From Nannocystis pusilla (GTDB lineage: Bacteria; Myxococcota_A; Polyangia; Nannocystales; Nannocystaceae), in contig NZ_JAIRAU010000056.1 of assembly GCF_020073745.1 (NCBI RefSeq), positions 124,001-188,000 on the forward strand: a stretch of DNA of 64,000 nt. Direction: 5' to 3'. Positions 20,110 to 27,728 of this stretch are shown piece after piece; the first letter of the stretch is position 1, and each line of letters opens with the position of its first letter. The position numbers and the translations under genes were made by a program. The notes beneath the pieces are model-generated. The model ran no database searches, had not been told where the DNA came from, and worked only from the letters and a program-made list of their open reading frames with translations.

Positions 20110-20742
20110 GTGGTGGCCGCGCGGGCGCGCTACCACGCCGAACTGCCGCGTTCGTATCGACCGTGGCGCCACCTGGCGACGCCGTTCGTGGTCGGCGGGG
20201 CGGTGACGGCGGGCTGCATCGCCTGTCTCGAAGGACCTGCGCTCTCGGACATGCTCGCGGTGCCCGTCATGTGGCTGGTGGCGATCGCGTGCGAGTGGCG
20301 GTTCCACCGCGACCTGCTGCACCGGCGGGTGCCGCCGCTGCAGTTGCTCTACGACAAGCACACGCTGTCGCATCACGCGATCTACGTCGAGGGCGCGATG
20401 CAGATCGGCTCGGCCCGCGACTTCCGCTCGATCCTGTTCCCGTGGTGGGCGCTGCCGGCCCTGGCGGCGGCGCTGACGCCGATCGCGTCGCTGTCGGGGC
20501 TGCTCTTCGGCGGCGACGTCGGGCGCCTCGTGCTGGCGACGTCGATGGTGTACGTCATGGTCTACGAGGCGATGCACTTGATCTACCACCTGCGGCCGAC
20601 GCACCCGTTGCGCCGGCTGCCGGGGATCGAGACGCTGGCGCGCCACCATGCGCGTCACCACGATCCGCGCCGGATGCAGCGCGAGAACCTCGGGGTCACC
20701 AGCACGCTGTGGGACCGCGTGCGCGGGACGGTGGCGCGCTGA
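20110..20742 (+). CDS. Fatty acid hydroxylase / sterol desaturase superfamily membrane protein
   Basis: About 210 residues with four hydrophobic segments and the histidine clusters of the di-iron hydroxylase superfamily: FHRDLLH (HxxxxH), KHTLSHH and ARHHARHHDP. Such enzymes use O2 and an electron donor to hydroxylate or desaturate lipid substrates at the membrane. GTG 20110 is the first usable start. The open frame runs further upstream without a standard start codon. Convergent with the large Cys-rich lipoprotein gene, with a strong palindrome between them. Confidence 0.8.
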   Translation: MVAARARYHAELPRSYRPWRHLATPFVVGGAVTAGCIACLEGPALSDMLAVPVMWLVAIACEWRFHRDLLHRRVPPLQLLYDKHTLSHHAIYVEGAMQIGSARDFRSILFPWWALPALAAALTPIASLSGLLFGGDVGRLVLATSMVYVMVYEAMHLIYHLRPTHPLRRLPGIETLARHHARHHDPRRMQRENLGVTSTLWDRVRGTVAR

Positions 20743-20801
20743 ATCTGGCCTGAAGGACAGGTGCTACGCCGGCGGCGTCCGTCGCAGCAGGTGCGCGCAT
20801 G

Positions 20802-20848
20802 GGGGCAGCCGCGCCGGCGCGGCTGCCCCTCATGTCCCGGAGGACATG
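20802..20848. terminator. Double hairpin between convergent genes
   Basis: A perfect 28-bp palindrome (arm GGGGCAGCCGCGCC, 20802-20815, and its complement 20816-20829) is followed at once by CATGTCC-cgga-GGACATG (20831-20848), a member of the dispersed hairpin family. Position between the gene ends at 20742 and 20854 supports bidirectional termination. Confidence 0.65.
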
Positions 20849-20853
20849 TCGCA

Positions 20854-23800
20854 TCACGGGCGCGAGCGCATCAGCGCCGTCTTGTTCTGACCGCCGAGCC
20901 ACACGTCGGGGCGGCCGTCGCCGGTCACCTCGCGCACCTCGAGGCTGTAGGCGCCGAGGGCGACCCCGTGGTTCTTGTAGTCCTTGAACGCCGGGGAGCC
21001 GTCGCCGCGCACGGTGGTCCACTTGGTGCCCTGGGACGCGAACACGAGGTCGAGGTGGCCGTCGGCGTCGAAGTCGGCCGCCTCGGTGAACGTCTCGCCG
21101 GAGACGGTGCCGAGGTTCGTCTTGAGCGAGGGGGCGAACTCGCCGAACAGCCCGAACCCGTCGCCGACGTAGAGGTACACCGGGTCGTTCTGGGTGAAGA
21201 CTCCGACGTACGCGACGTCGAGGACGCCGTCGCCGGTGAAGTCGCCGAGGACGCTGGCGCCCTGAATGGGCACCGGGATCGCCATGTTCGACAGCTTGCC
21301 GCCGCCGGTGCCGAGCAGGCTGAAGTTCGGGAGCGAGCCCATCATCACGTCCGGCGCGCCGTCATTGTTCAAGTCGCCGATGCGGACGCCGCCGTTGTAG
21401 TAATCGATGTACTGGTACGGGTAGTGCTGCGGAGCGCCCTGGGCGACGAGGTCGCCCCACACGCCGACGCCGCGGTTGAAGCCGACGAACACGGACGTCA
21501 CGTCGCCGCCCTGGCTCGGGACCGTCACGACGTCGAGGTCGCCGTCGCCGTCCATGTCGTGAAAGCGGGCGTCGCCGACCCCGTTCCACGCGGCGTTGTA
21601 GCTGCTGACGCCGAGCGTGCCGTCGCCGTTGCCGGGGTACACGAGGACGCGGAATTGGGAGTTGGCGAGGCCGGGCTTGGGGTAGCAGGTGAGCATGACG
21701 TCCAGCTTGCCGTCCTTGGTGTAGTCGGACATCACGGCGCGGCGCGGGTCCAGCGTGCACGAGGACAGCAGTCGCTGCTTGGCGGCCGGCTGGTACCCGC
21801 CCTCGCCGGTCCCGAGCCAGGTCTCGTAGGCCTCGCCGTAGCCGAAGAAGTCGATCTGGCCGGCGACCTGATCGGAGAACGCGACGAACAGGTCCGACAG
21901 GCCGTCGTTGTCGAGGTCGCCGGTGGCGAGCGAGTAGCCGTAGACGGTGTAACCGTGCGAGTGCGGCAGGTCGATCGCCTCGAAGCAGACCTCGCCCGGC
22001 TCGGCGACGAGGTTGCCGCAGCCGGTCAGCGGCGGGCGCGTGCAGTCGTTGCGACAGCCGTTGGTGTCGTCGTCGTCGCCGTCGTCGCAATCCTCGACCT
22101 GCGGCGACACGAACCCGTCGCCGCACACCGCCGCCTGGCAGAGCCCCTTGCACACGTCGCTGTCGAAGTTCGCGTCGCTCCAGCGCACCTCGATCGTCTG
22201 CGACGTCGGCAGCGTGACCACCAGGTCGCGCCGGCCGTCGCCGTCGAGGTCGCCCGCGGCGACGTCGTCGGCGAGCGAGGCGTTCTGCTGCAGCACGACG
22301 CCCGAGAACTGGCCGGCTCCGTCGCCGGTGGCGGTGAGCAGGAAGCTCTTGCCGAACTCCCAGTAGACGCCGAGGAGGTCGAGATTGCCGTCGTGGTCGA
22401 TGTCGACCAGCTCCATGCTGCTCGGCAGCGCGCCGAGGCGCACGTGGTACGGCGCGTCCAGGAACCCGCCGGCGCCGTCGCCGGGGCGCACGTACACGCT
22501 TCGCGCGGCGGGGTCGAGGACCAGCAGGTCGAGGTGGTCGTCGCCGTCGATGTCGGCGACGCGCATCCAGGTCGAGTCGAGCGGGACGCGGTAGGTCCGC
22601 TGGCGGGCGAAGTTGCGGTCGCCGAGGTTCTTGAACACGCTGACGTTGCCGGACTTCTTGTTGAGCGCGACGAGGTCGATCTGGCCGTCGCCCTCGAGGT
22701 CGGCGGCGACGATGTCGCTCACCTCGAGCCCGGCGCGCAGCGTCTTGGCGGCCGAGAAGGTCGTGCCTGCCGCGCCCCAGCGGACCGAGACGTTGTGGCT
22801 CGTGCCGTCGGCGGTGGCGAAGTCGGGGTCGCCGTCGCCGTCGATGTCGGCGGCGACGAGCGCCTGCGGCGCGGCGGAGGCGGCCAGGGCCGGGCCGCCG
22901 TTAATGAACTTGCCGGCGCCGTTGTTGACGAGCACCGTGACGCCGGCGTTCGACCGCACGAGGACGTCGAGGTCACCGTCGCCGTCGATGTCGGCGCTCG
23001 TCAGGCCGCGGGGCAGGTTGTCGGGCACGGAGAAGCCGGTGCCCGCATCGAAGCCGCCGGCGCCGTCGCCGAGTCGGACGTGGATCTTCTTCGGGTTCGG
23101 CTCGGCGGCGATGATGTCGAGGTGGCCGTCGCCGTTGAAGTCCTCGACGATCACCTGCGACGGCTCGGAGGCGAGGAGCTGCGCGCCCGGCGTGGCGAAG
23201 CAGTACTGCCCGGGCTGGAACGCGCCGCCGCAGTCCTTCTCGGGCGGCAGCTCGCAGGTGTTGGTGCAGGCGTCGTCGTCGACGTCGTTGGCGTCGTCGC
23301 AGTCCTCCATGCCGCTCCACACCAGGCCGTCGCCGCACTCGGCGGGCTGGCAGGCGCTCGTGCACGCGCCGTTGTCGCTGTTCGCGGGCCCGAGATCGCA
23401 GCCCTCGCCGGCCTGCACGAACGCGTCGCCGCACACCGGGAGCAGACAGGCGTCCGTGCACGCGTCGGTGTTGTCGCCGTCCTTGCCGTCGTCGCACTCC
23501 TCGCCGGGGTCGAGCTTGGCGTCGCCGCACTGCGGGAGGGCGCACTGGTCGTTGCAGCCGTCGCCGTCGACGAGGTTGCCGTCGTCGCAGGCCTCGCCGG
23601 GCCCGAGGTCGCCGTCGCCGCAGACGTTGATCTCACAGTCGGCCTTGCAGGCCTTCCCGGGCCCGTTGTCCGCGCCGGCGTCGCAGGCCTCGCCGACCTC
23701 GAGCACCCCGTTGCCGCACACCGGGTCGCCGCCGGTGCTGGTGGTGGTGTCGGTCGCGGTGGTGTCGGTCGTATCCGTCGCGGTGGTGTCGGTCGTGTCG

Positions 23801-24129
23801 GTGGCGTCGGTCGCGGTCGGGTCGGTCGCGGTCGGGTCGGTCGCGGTCGGGTCGGTCGCGGTCGGATCGATATCGGTGGTGCCGGTCGTATCGGCGGTCG
23901 TCGCCGTGGTGGGCCCGATCGACGTGGTCGGGGCGGTGGTCGACGTCGGCTCCGTCGCCGCCGCTTGGCTCGTCGAGTCGTCGACCGTCGTCGCGGCGGA
24001 CGAGCTCGATGGATCGGTGTCGCTGGCGGTGACGGCCGTATCCGCGGGGCAGGCGGGAATAACGAGGACGAGCGCCAGACCCGGCCAAACGCCGAGTCCG
24101 ACGGGGGCTACCATGGACGATGTTCGCAT
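20854..24129 (-). CDS. Large FG-GAP/VCBS lipoprotein with myxobacterial disulfide repeats
   Basis: 1,091 residues. Export signal with Cys ~27 (VLVIPAC), then a ~95-residue Thr/Asp linker containing DPTAT repeats, then five Cys-rich repeats of the CGDG..GE.CDDGN type (about 128-300), such as CGDGDLGPGEACDDGN. The rest is FG-GAP/VCBS-like beta-propeller repeats marked by many DxDGDGxxD calcium loops (DFNGDGHLDI, DIDGDGDLDV), interrupted near residue 690 by another Cys-rich unit. Such proteins are surface adhesins or integrin-like propellers. Codon use is normal and no frame break is visible. A second in-frame ATG (residue 6) could be the true start. Confidence 0.9.
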   Translation of the reverse strand: MRTSSMVAPVGLGVWPGLALVLVIPACPADTAVTASDTDPSSSSAATTVDDSTSQAAATEPTSTTAPTTSIGPTTATTADTTGTTDIDPTATDPTATDPTATDPTATDATDTTDTTATDTTDTTATDTTTSTGGDPVCGNGVLEVGEACDAGADNGPGKACKADCEINVCGDGDLGPGEACDDGNLVDGDGCNDQCALPQCGDAKLDPGEECDDGKDGDNTDACTDACLLPVCGDAFVQAGEGCDLGPANSDNGACTSACQPAECGDGLVWSGMEDCDDANDVDDDACTNTCELPPEKDCGGAFQPGQYCFATPGAQLLASEPSQVIVEDFNGDGHLDIIAAEPNPKKIHVRLGDGAGGFDAGTGFSVPDNLPRGLTSADIDGDGDLDVLVRSNAGVTVLVNNGAGKFINGGPALAASAAPQALVAADIDGDGDPDFATADGTSHNVSVRWGAAGTTFSAAKTLRAGLEVSDIVAADLEGDGQIDLVALNKKSGNVSVFKNLGDRNFARQRTYRVPLDSTWMRVADIDGDDHLDLLVLDPAARSVYVRPGDGAGGFLDAPYHVRLGALPSSMELVDIDHDGNLDLLGVYWEFGKSFLLTATGDGAGQFSGVVLQQNASLADDVAAGDLDGDGRRDLVVTLPTSQTIEVRWSDANFDSDVCKGLCQAAVCGDGFVSPQVEDCDDGDDDDTNGCRNDCTRPPLTGCGNLVAEPGEVCFEAIDLPHSHGYTVYGYSLATGDLDNDGLSDLFVAFSDQVAGQIDFFGYGEAYETWLGTGEGGYQPAAKQRLLSSCTLDPRRAVMSDYTKDGKLDVMLTCYPKPGLANSQFRVLVYPGNGDGTLGVSSYNAAWNGVGDARFHDMDGDGDLDVVTVPSQGGDVTSVFVGFNRGVGVWGDLVAQGAPQHYPYQYIDYYNGGVRIGDLNNDGAPDVMMGSLPNFSLLGTGGGKLSNMAIPVPIQGASVLGDFTGDGVLDVAYVGVFTQNDPVYLYVGDGFGLFGEFAPSLKTNLGTVSGETFTEAADFDADGHLDLVFASQGTKWTTVRGDGSPAFKDYKNHGVALGAYSLEVREVTGDGRPDVWLGGQNKTALMRSRP
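23806..23866. repeat. 15-bp tandem repeat encoding DPTAT
   Basis: Four near-perfect copies of a 15-bp unit in the lipoprotein linker, in frame. This is a short-period repeat likely to vary in copy number between strains. Confidence 0.7.
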
Positions 24130-24297
24130 CGCACGATGCTACAACCACGCGCCGGTCGACTCAAGCACGAGAGGTGAAGCTATGATCATAGCACGACGCA
24201 TCACATTCGGCGCCACGCCGGCGGCCGGGGCCCCGATTCGCCGCACACGAGCGACGTGCGCGAGGTGATCGGCGCCCCGGCGGCGGGGTCGGGCGCG

Positions 24298-26007
24298 TCA
24301 CGGACAGAGCTGCGGGTGGAAGAACAGATCGAGGCCGCTCACCTGGAGCACGCCGATCGAGCCGTTCACCGCAGCCGCGGCCACCTCCGCCTGGTTGGGC
24401 GTGCAGGCGCCGAAGGCGGCCTGGGCCGCCTCGTAAGGGACGAACGCGCCCGGCTTGGTGAAGCGCGAGTGCGTGAACGAGGTGGTCATGCAGCCGTAGA
24501 CGTGGTGGTTGCCGTTGGCGTACACCCCGGACAGCTGCACCGCGGCCTGGCCGGCGTACAGACCGGAGACCTTGGGCAGGACGGCCAGCTCCGTGCCGTC
24601 GCTGGCCGAGTATCGGGCCCCGATCCAGTTGCTCACGCCGACGATGGCCGTGAGGTCGTCGCCGGTGTACGCGACGTGGGCCGCGCGTCCGGCAGGGAGC
24701 TGTACGCTCCACAGCACGTTGCCGGCCGGGCCCCAGCCGCGCATCCTGCCGCCCTGGAAGGTCCCGTGGTAGATCCCGACGACCCCGTAGTCGGTCGGGG
24801 CCAATATCGGCCAGGTGAGCTCCGGCGAGCCGCCGCCGACGTTGGTCTCGAGCACGGTCATGGTCGCGTGCTCGCCGTTCTGCGGCAGGAACGCGTAGCG
24901 CACGACGGTGTTGAAGCCCTCCTGCTTGACCTCCAGGGCGAGGTAGGAGCTGCTGCCGCCGCCCACGCCCTCGAGCTCGAGGTTGGTCTCGTCGACGCCG
25001 GTGACGATGGCGGTGCCGAGGCGTTGCTCCGCCGAGAGCGGCGCCAGTTCGTCGTCGAAGGTGCGGACGAACGAGACCGGGCCGTCGTACACGACGTCGG
25101 TGCGGACCCACCCGAGCGCCAGGCCGCCGGCGTAGGAGGCGAGGTCGAGGTCGTGGATCGCGCCGTTGATGATGAGCGGCACCGCGGCGCCGATCGGGGC
25201 GCCCGTGGTGGTGAGGCGCTGGAGGATGATCTTGTTGAACGGATCGACCCAGGCGGCGACGAAGTGATCGCCGCGGGCGACGAGCCGTGGGAACTTGCCG
25301 GTGCCGACCTTGACCTTGGGGCCGTACATCTGCTCGGCTGCGCCGTCGCAGTCCTCGTCGAGCCCGTTGCACTGCTCCGCGGCCGGCAGTTGCTGCGTGT
25401 AACACTTGTCGCTGAAGACGTTGTCGAACGTGCAGACGCGATAGCCGGACTGACAGATGCCCACGTCGGCGGTGCCGGGCGGGCCCTCGTAGCACTCGAT
25501 CTCCTGGCCATCCATGCACATCTCCACCACGCCGGTGGTGGTGCTCGACGAGCTGTCGCCGGTCGTCGAGTCGGTGGTGGTGGTGGTGGTCGTGCCCGGC
25601 TCGGTGGTCCCGGAGGTCGTCGTGGTGTCGCCGGTGGTCGAGTCGTCGCCGGTCGAGGAGGTGCTCGTCCCGGCGCCGGTGGTGGTCGTCGTCGAGTCGT
25701 CGCTGGTGCTCGTCGTGCTCGTCGCCGTGGTGGTGGTGGTCGTCGTCGTGTCGCCGCTGGTGTGGGTCGCGCCGGTGTCGATGTCCTCGGTCGGATCGAC
25801 GGGCGAGGTCGCTGAACTCGTCGTCGTCGGCATGGATGGGTCGGTCGCGCTGCCCGGGACCTCCTCGGTCGCCGCGGGCGCGGTCGAGGTCGAATGGACG
25901 CCGGTCGACGGGTCCGTCGCCGTGGCCGTCTCCATGACCTGCTCATTGGGACATGCACATAGGAGCAGGACCGTCCCTGTCGATAACCACGAGCCGGAAT
26001 GTTTCAT
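24298..26007 (-). CDS. Lipoprotein with Thr-rich linker and MopE-type motif
   Basis: 569 residues. The signal peptide MKHSGSWLSTGTVLLLCAC is followed by a ~140-residue Thr/Ser/Asp linker with long TTT runs, then a Cys segment ending in EQCNGLDEDCDG, the signature of the MopE-like putative metal-binding domain. The remaining ~350 residues are a beta-rich domain with repeated GGxxLGW and W-containing strands, possibly a propeller. It lies upstream of, and in the same orientation as, the FG-GAP lipoprotein (168 nt apart), and the two may act together at the surface. Ligand unknown. Confidence 0.85.
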   Translation of the reverse strand: MKHSGSWLSTGTVLLLCACPNEQVMETATATDPSTGVHSTSTAPAATEEVPGSATDPSMPTTTSSATSPVDPTEDIDTGATHTSGDTTTTTTTTATSTTSTSDDSTTTTTGAGTSTSSTGDDSTTGDTTTTSGTTEPGTTTTTTTDSTTGDSSSSTTTGVVEMCMDGQEIECYEGPPGTADVGICQSGYRVCTFDNVFSDKCYTQQLPAAEQCNGLDEDCDGAAEQMYGPKVKVGTGKFPRLVARGDHFVAAWVDPFNKIILQRLTTTGAPIGAAVPLIINGAIHDLDLASYAGGLALGWVRTDVVYDGPVSFVRTFDDELAPLSAEQRLGTAIVTGVDETNLELEGVGGGSSSYLALEVKQEGFNTVVRYAFLPQNGEHATMTVLETNVGGGSPELTWPILAPTDYGVVGIYHGTFQGGRMRGWGPAGNVLWSVQLPAGRAAHVAYTGDDLTAIVGVSNWIGARYSASDGTELAVLPKVSGLYAGQAAVQLSGVYANGNHHVYGCMTTSFTHSRFTKPGAFVPYEAAQAAFGACTPNQAEVAAAAVNGSIGVLQVSGLDLFFHPQLCP

Positions 26008-26324
26008 GCCGCGGCTTTAGCACGCGGCTGAAAGTCGCCTCAAGGGCGCCGTCGCGCGGGCCGCTCGATGCACCGGTGCCGAACACCGACCTCCGGCTCT
26101 GCCGACTGGCGGGCCGTTCGGTGCGAGCATCGTCGCCGGCTCTGCTCCGGAGCCGCTTTGCGAGGAGCGCGCGAGGACGAACGCCCGTCGGGAGGCCCGC
26201 GGCCCGGTGGCATGAAATACGTTTGTAATCGACGCTGCCGTCGATCTCGCCGGGGCGCTGCCCTCCGCGCCGGCGCGGAGTCGGGCGAGTCCCGATCACG
26301 GGCCGTCGCCGGGTGGAGCGGGCG
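26008..26324. other. Intergenic region without a recognisable gene
   Basis: 317 nt between the lipoprotein start and the AHSA1 gene end, both on the minus strand. No coding frame with a credible product. It likely holds the lipoprotein promoter. Confidence 0.35.
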
Positions 26325-27209
26325 TCAGGTGACGACCTCACGCAGCTGCTCGGCGAACCCGAGCCAGCCCTGCTGGTAGTCGCTGCGATCGACCATCGAA
26401 CCGAAGCCGTCGTGGACGATCGTGACGCGCGTGGCGGCGCCGTCGCGCAACGGCTCGAGCAACCAGGTGACGCGGGTGGTCGGCTGGTCCGGCTCGCCGC
26501 GCCAGTCGGGCCAGTCGGTGACGAGCCGCTCGTTCTCCACCAGCTCGAGGATCCTGGTGGGACCGCCCGCGACGCTGCGGCCCTCGACGTCGTAGCTCCA
26601 GCCGTAGGAGTACTGGCGGCGCTCGAGGTCGACCTGCGCCGCCCCGCCGAGCCAGCGGTTCATCAGCGCCGGGTCGAGGAGCGCGCGGAACACCCGGGCC
26701 GGCGGCGCGTCGATGTCGATCGACACGCGCACCTCGGGCCGGTCGCTGATGAAGTCGGGCAGCACGACGTCGGCGCGGGCGGCCAGGTGGTCCATGAGGT
26801 TGCCGGCGGTCATGCGCCACAGATCGTCGAGGACGTGACGGGGCCGCTTGAACGGCAGCGCGCCGCGGACGGTATGGACGACCTCGAGGCGGCAGGTCTC
26901 GGCGGTCTCGCCGGGCGTGACGGTCCAGCGCACCTCGGTGTCGACGCCGTGGATCGTCCACTGAAACGCCAGCGAGGCGCCAGGTTCGAAGGCGACGAGC
27001 CGCTGCGTCGCCTCGCCCGCGCTCGGGGTGGCGAACGCGGCTCTGCCGTGGAATGCGAACGCGCCGCCGACGCGGGGCTCGACGCGCACGTGTTCGGCGA
27101 ACCAGCGCGACAGCGCTGCCGGTTCGACGAGGGCGCGAAACGCCCGCTCGGGGGCGGCTGGCAGGGGAAAGCTGGCGCGGTGTTCAAGGACTGGGGGGGT
27201 CTCGGTCAT
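26325..27209 (-). CDS. Tandem SRPBCC (AHSA1-like) domain protein
   Basis: 294 residues made of two consecutive START/SRPBCC domains of the activator-of-Hsp90-ATPase-like type: residues ~8-150 (ERAFRALVEPAALSRWFAEH ... FEPGASLAFQW) and ~155-290 (ARVFRALLDPALMNRWLGGA ... DGFGSMVDRSDYQQGW). The W-F/L after the basic/aromatic pair and the late GW motif are typical. These domains bind small hydrophobic ligands. The start overlaps the stop of the upstream ArsR gene (ATGA), a pairing often seen for ArsR-AHSA1 two-gene operons. A double-domain version is less usual. Confidence 0.88.
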   Translation of the reverse strand: MTETPPVLEHRASFPLPAAPERAFRALVEPAALSRWFAEHVRVEPRVGGAFAFHGRAAFATPSAGEATQRLVAFEPGASLAFQWTIHGVDTEVRWTVTPGETAETCRLEVVHTVRGALPFKRPRHVLDDLWRMTAGNLMDHLAARADVVLPDFISDRPEVRVSIDIDAPPARVFRALLDPALMNRWLGGAAQVDLERRQYSYGWSYDVEGRSVAGGPTRILELVENERLVTDWPDWRGEPDQPTTRVTWLLEPLRDGAATRVTIVHDGFGSMVDRSDYQQGWLGFAEQLREVVT

Positions 27210-27601
27210 CGGGTGCTCCAGGGTCGGCGCGTCCGCGCGGGGGGGCGCGCGGGTTCGGGGGAGACGTCGGGGGGCAGGGATTCGACGAGGGTCTTGAGGT
27301 CGCGCAGTCGTGCCGACCAGAACACGCGGTACGTGTCGAGCCACTCGGTGGCGACGGCGAGCCGCTCGGGCGCGAGGGTGTAGACGCGCTCTCGCCCGCG
27401 CTTGCGTTCGACGACGAGCTCCGCCTCGCGGAGGATCCGGAGGTGCCGCGAGACCGCGGGGCGGGTCACCGCGAAGCCTCGCGCCAGCGTCCCCGCGTTC
27501 TCCTCGACGCCGCGCAGGCGCTCGAGCAGGCCGCGCCGGGTGCCGTCGGACAGCGCGAAGAACACGGCGTCGAGCGTGGCGGCGGAGGTGGTGCACGTCA
27601 T
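27206..27601 (-). CDS. ArsR family winged-helix regulator
   Basis: 131 residues. The ArsR helix-turn-helix is clear: FFALSDGTRRGLLERLRG, then FAVTRPAVSRHLRILREAEL and the wing VVERKRGRERVYTL. The metal-binding ELCVCDL-type motif of metal sensors is absent, so this belongs to the non-metal ArsR group paired with AHSA1 proteins. ATG 27601 chosen because it begins at the conserved helix. It is translationally coupled to the AHSA1 gene, and direct repeats lie upstream. Confidence 0.92.
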   Translation of the reverse strand: MTCTTSAATLDAVFFALSDGTRRGLLERLRGVEENAGTLARGFAVTRPAVSRHLRILREAELVVERKRGRERVYTLAPERLAVATEWLDTYRVFWSARLRDLKTLVESLPPDVSPEPARPPARTRRPWSTR

Positions 27602-27613
27602 GCGTAAAGGGAA

Positions 27614-27653
27614 GGTTACATATGGCGGGAGAAACGTCAACAATCGGTTACAT
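27614..27653. promoter_or_regulatory. Direct repeats GGTTACAT upstream of arsR-type gene
   Basis: Two identical GGTTACAT copies at 27614-27621 and 27646-27653, 32 nt apart start to start (about three helical turns), in a short region less GC-rich than its surroundings. They are likely the promoter/operator of the ArsR-AHSA1 operon. Inference from spacing. Confidence 0.45.
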
Positions 27654-27728
27654 GTTGTTCGAAACGCCGTCCAACCGCCGCTCCTGTGCCGGATCGGCGG
27701 CCCGATGCGGGATGCCCCGGGGGCGGCG

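Noticed and set aside
20066-20110. ATG at 20066 as start of the hydroxylase gene
   Set aside because: It is in a different frame from the hydroxylase; the correct frame has no ATG there.
23806-23866. Tandem repeats that might be a CRISPR array
   Set aside because: The unit is 15 bp, in frame and encodes DPTAT linker residues, with no spacers.
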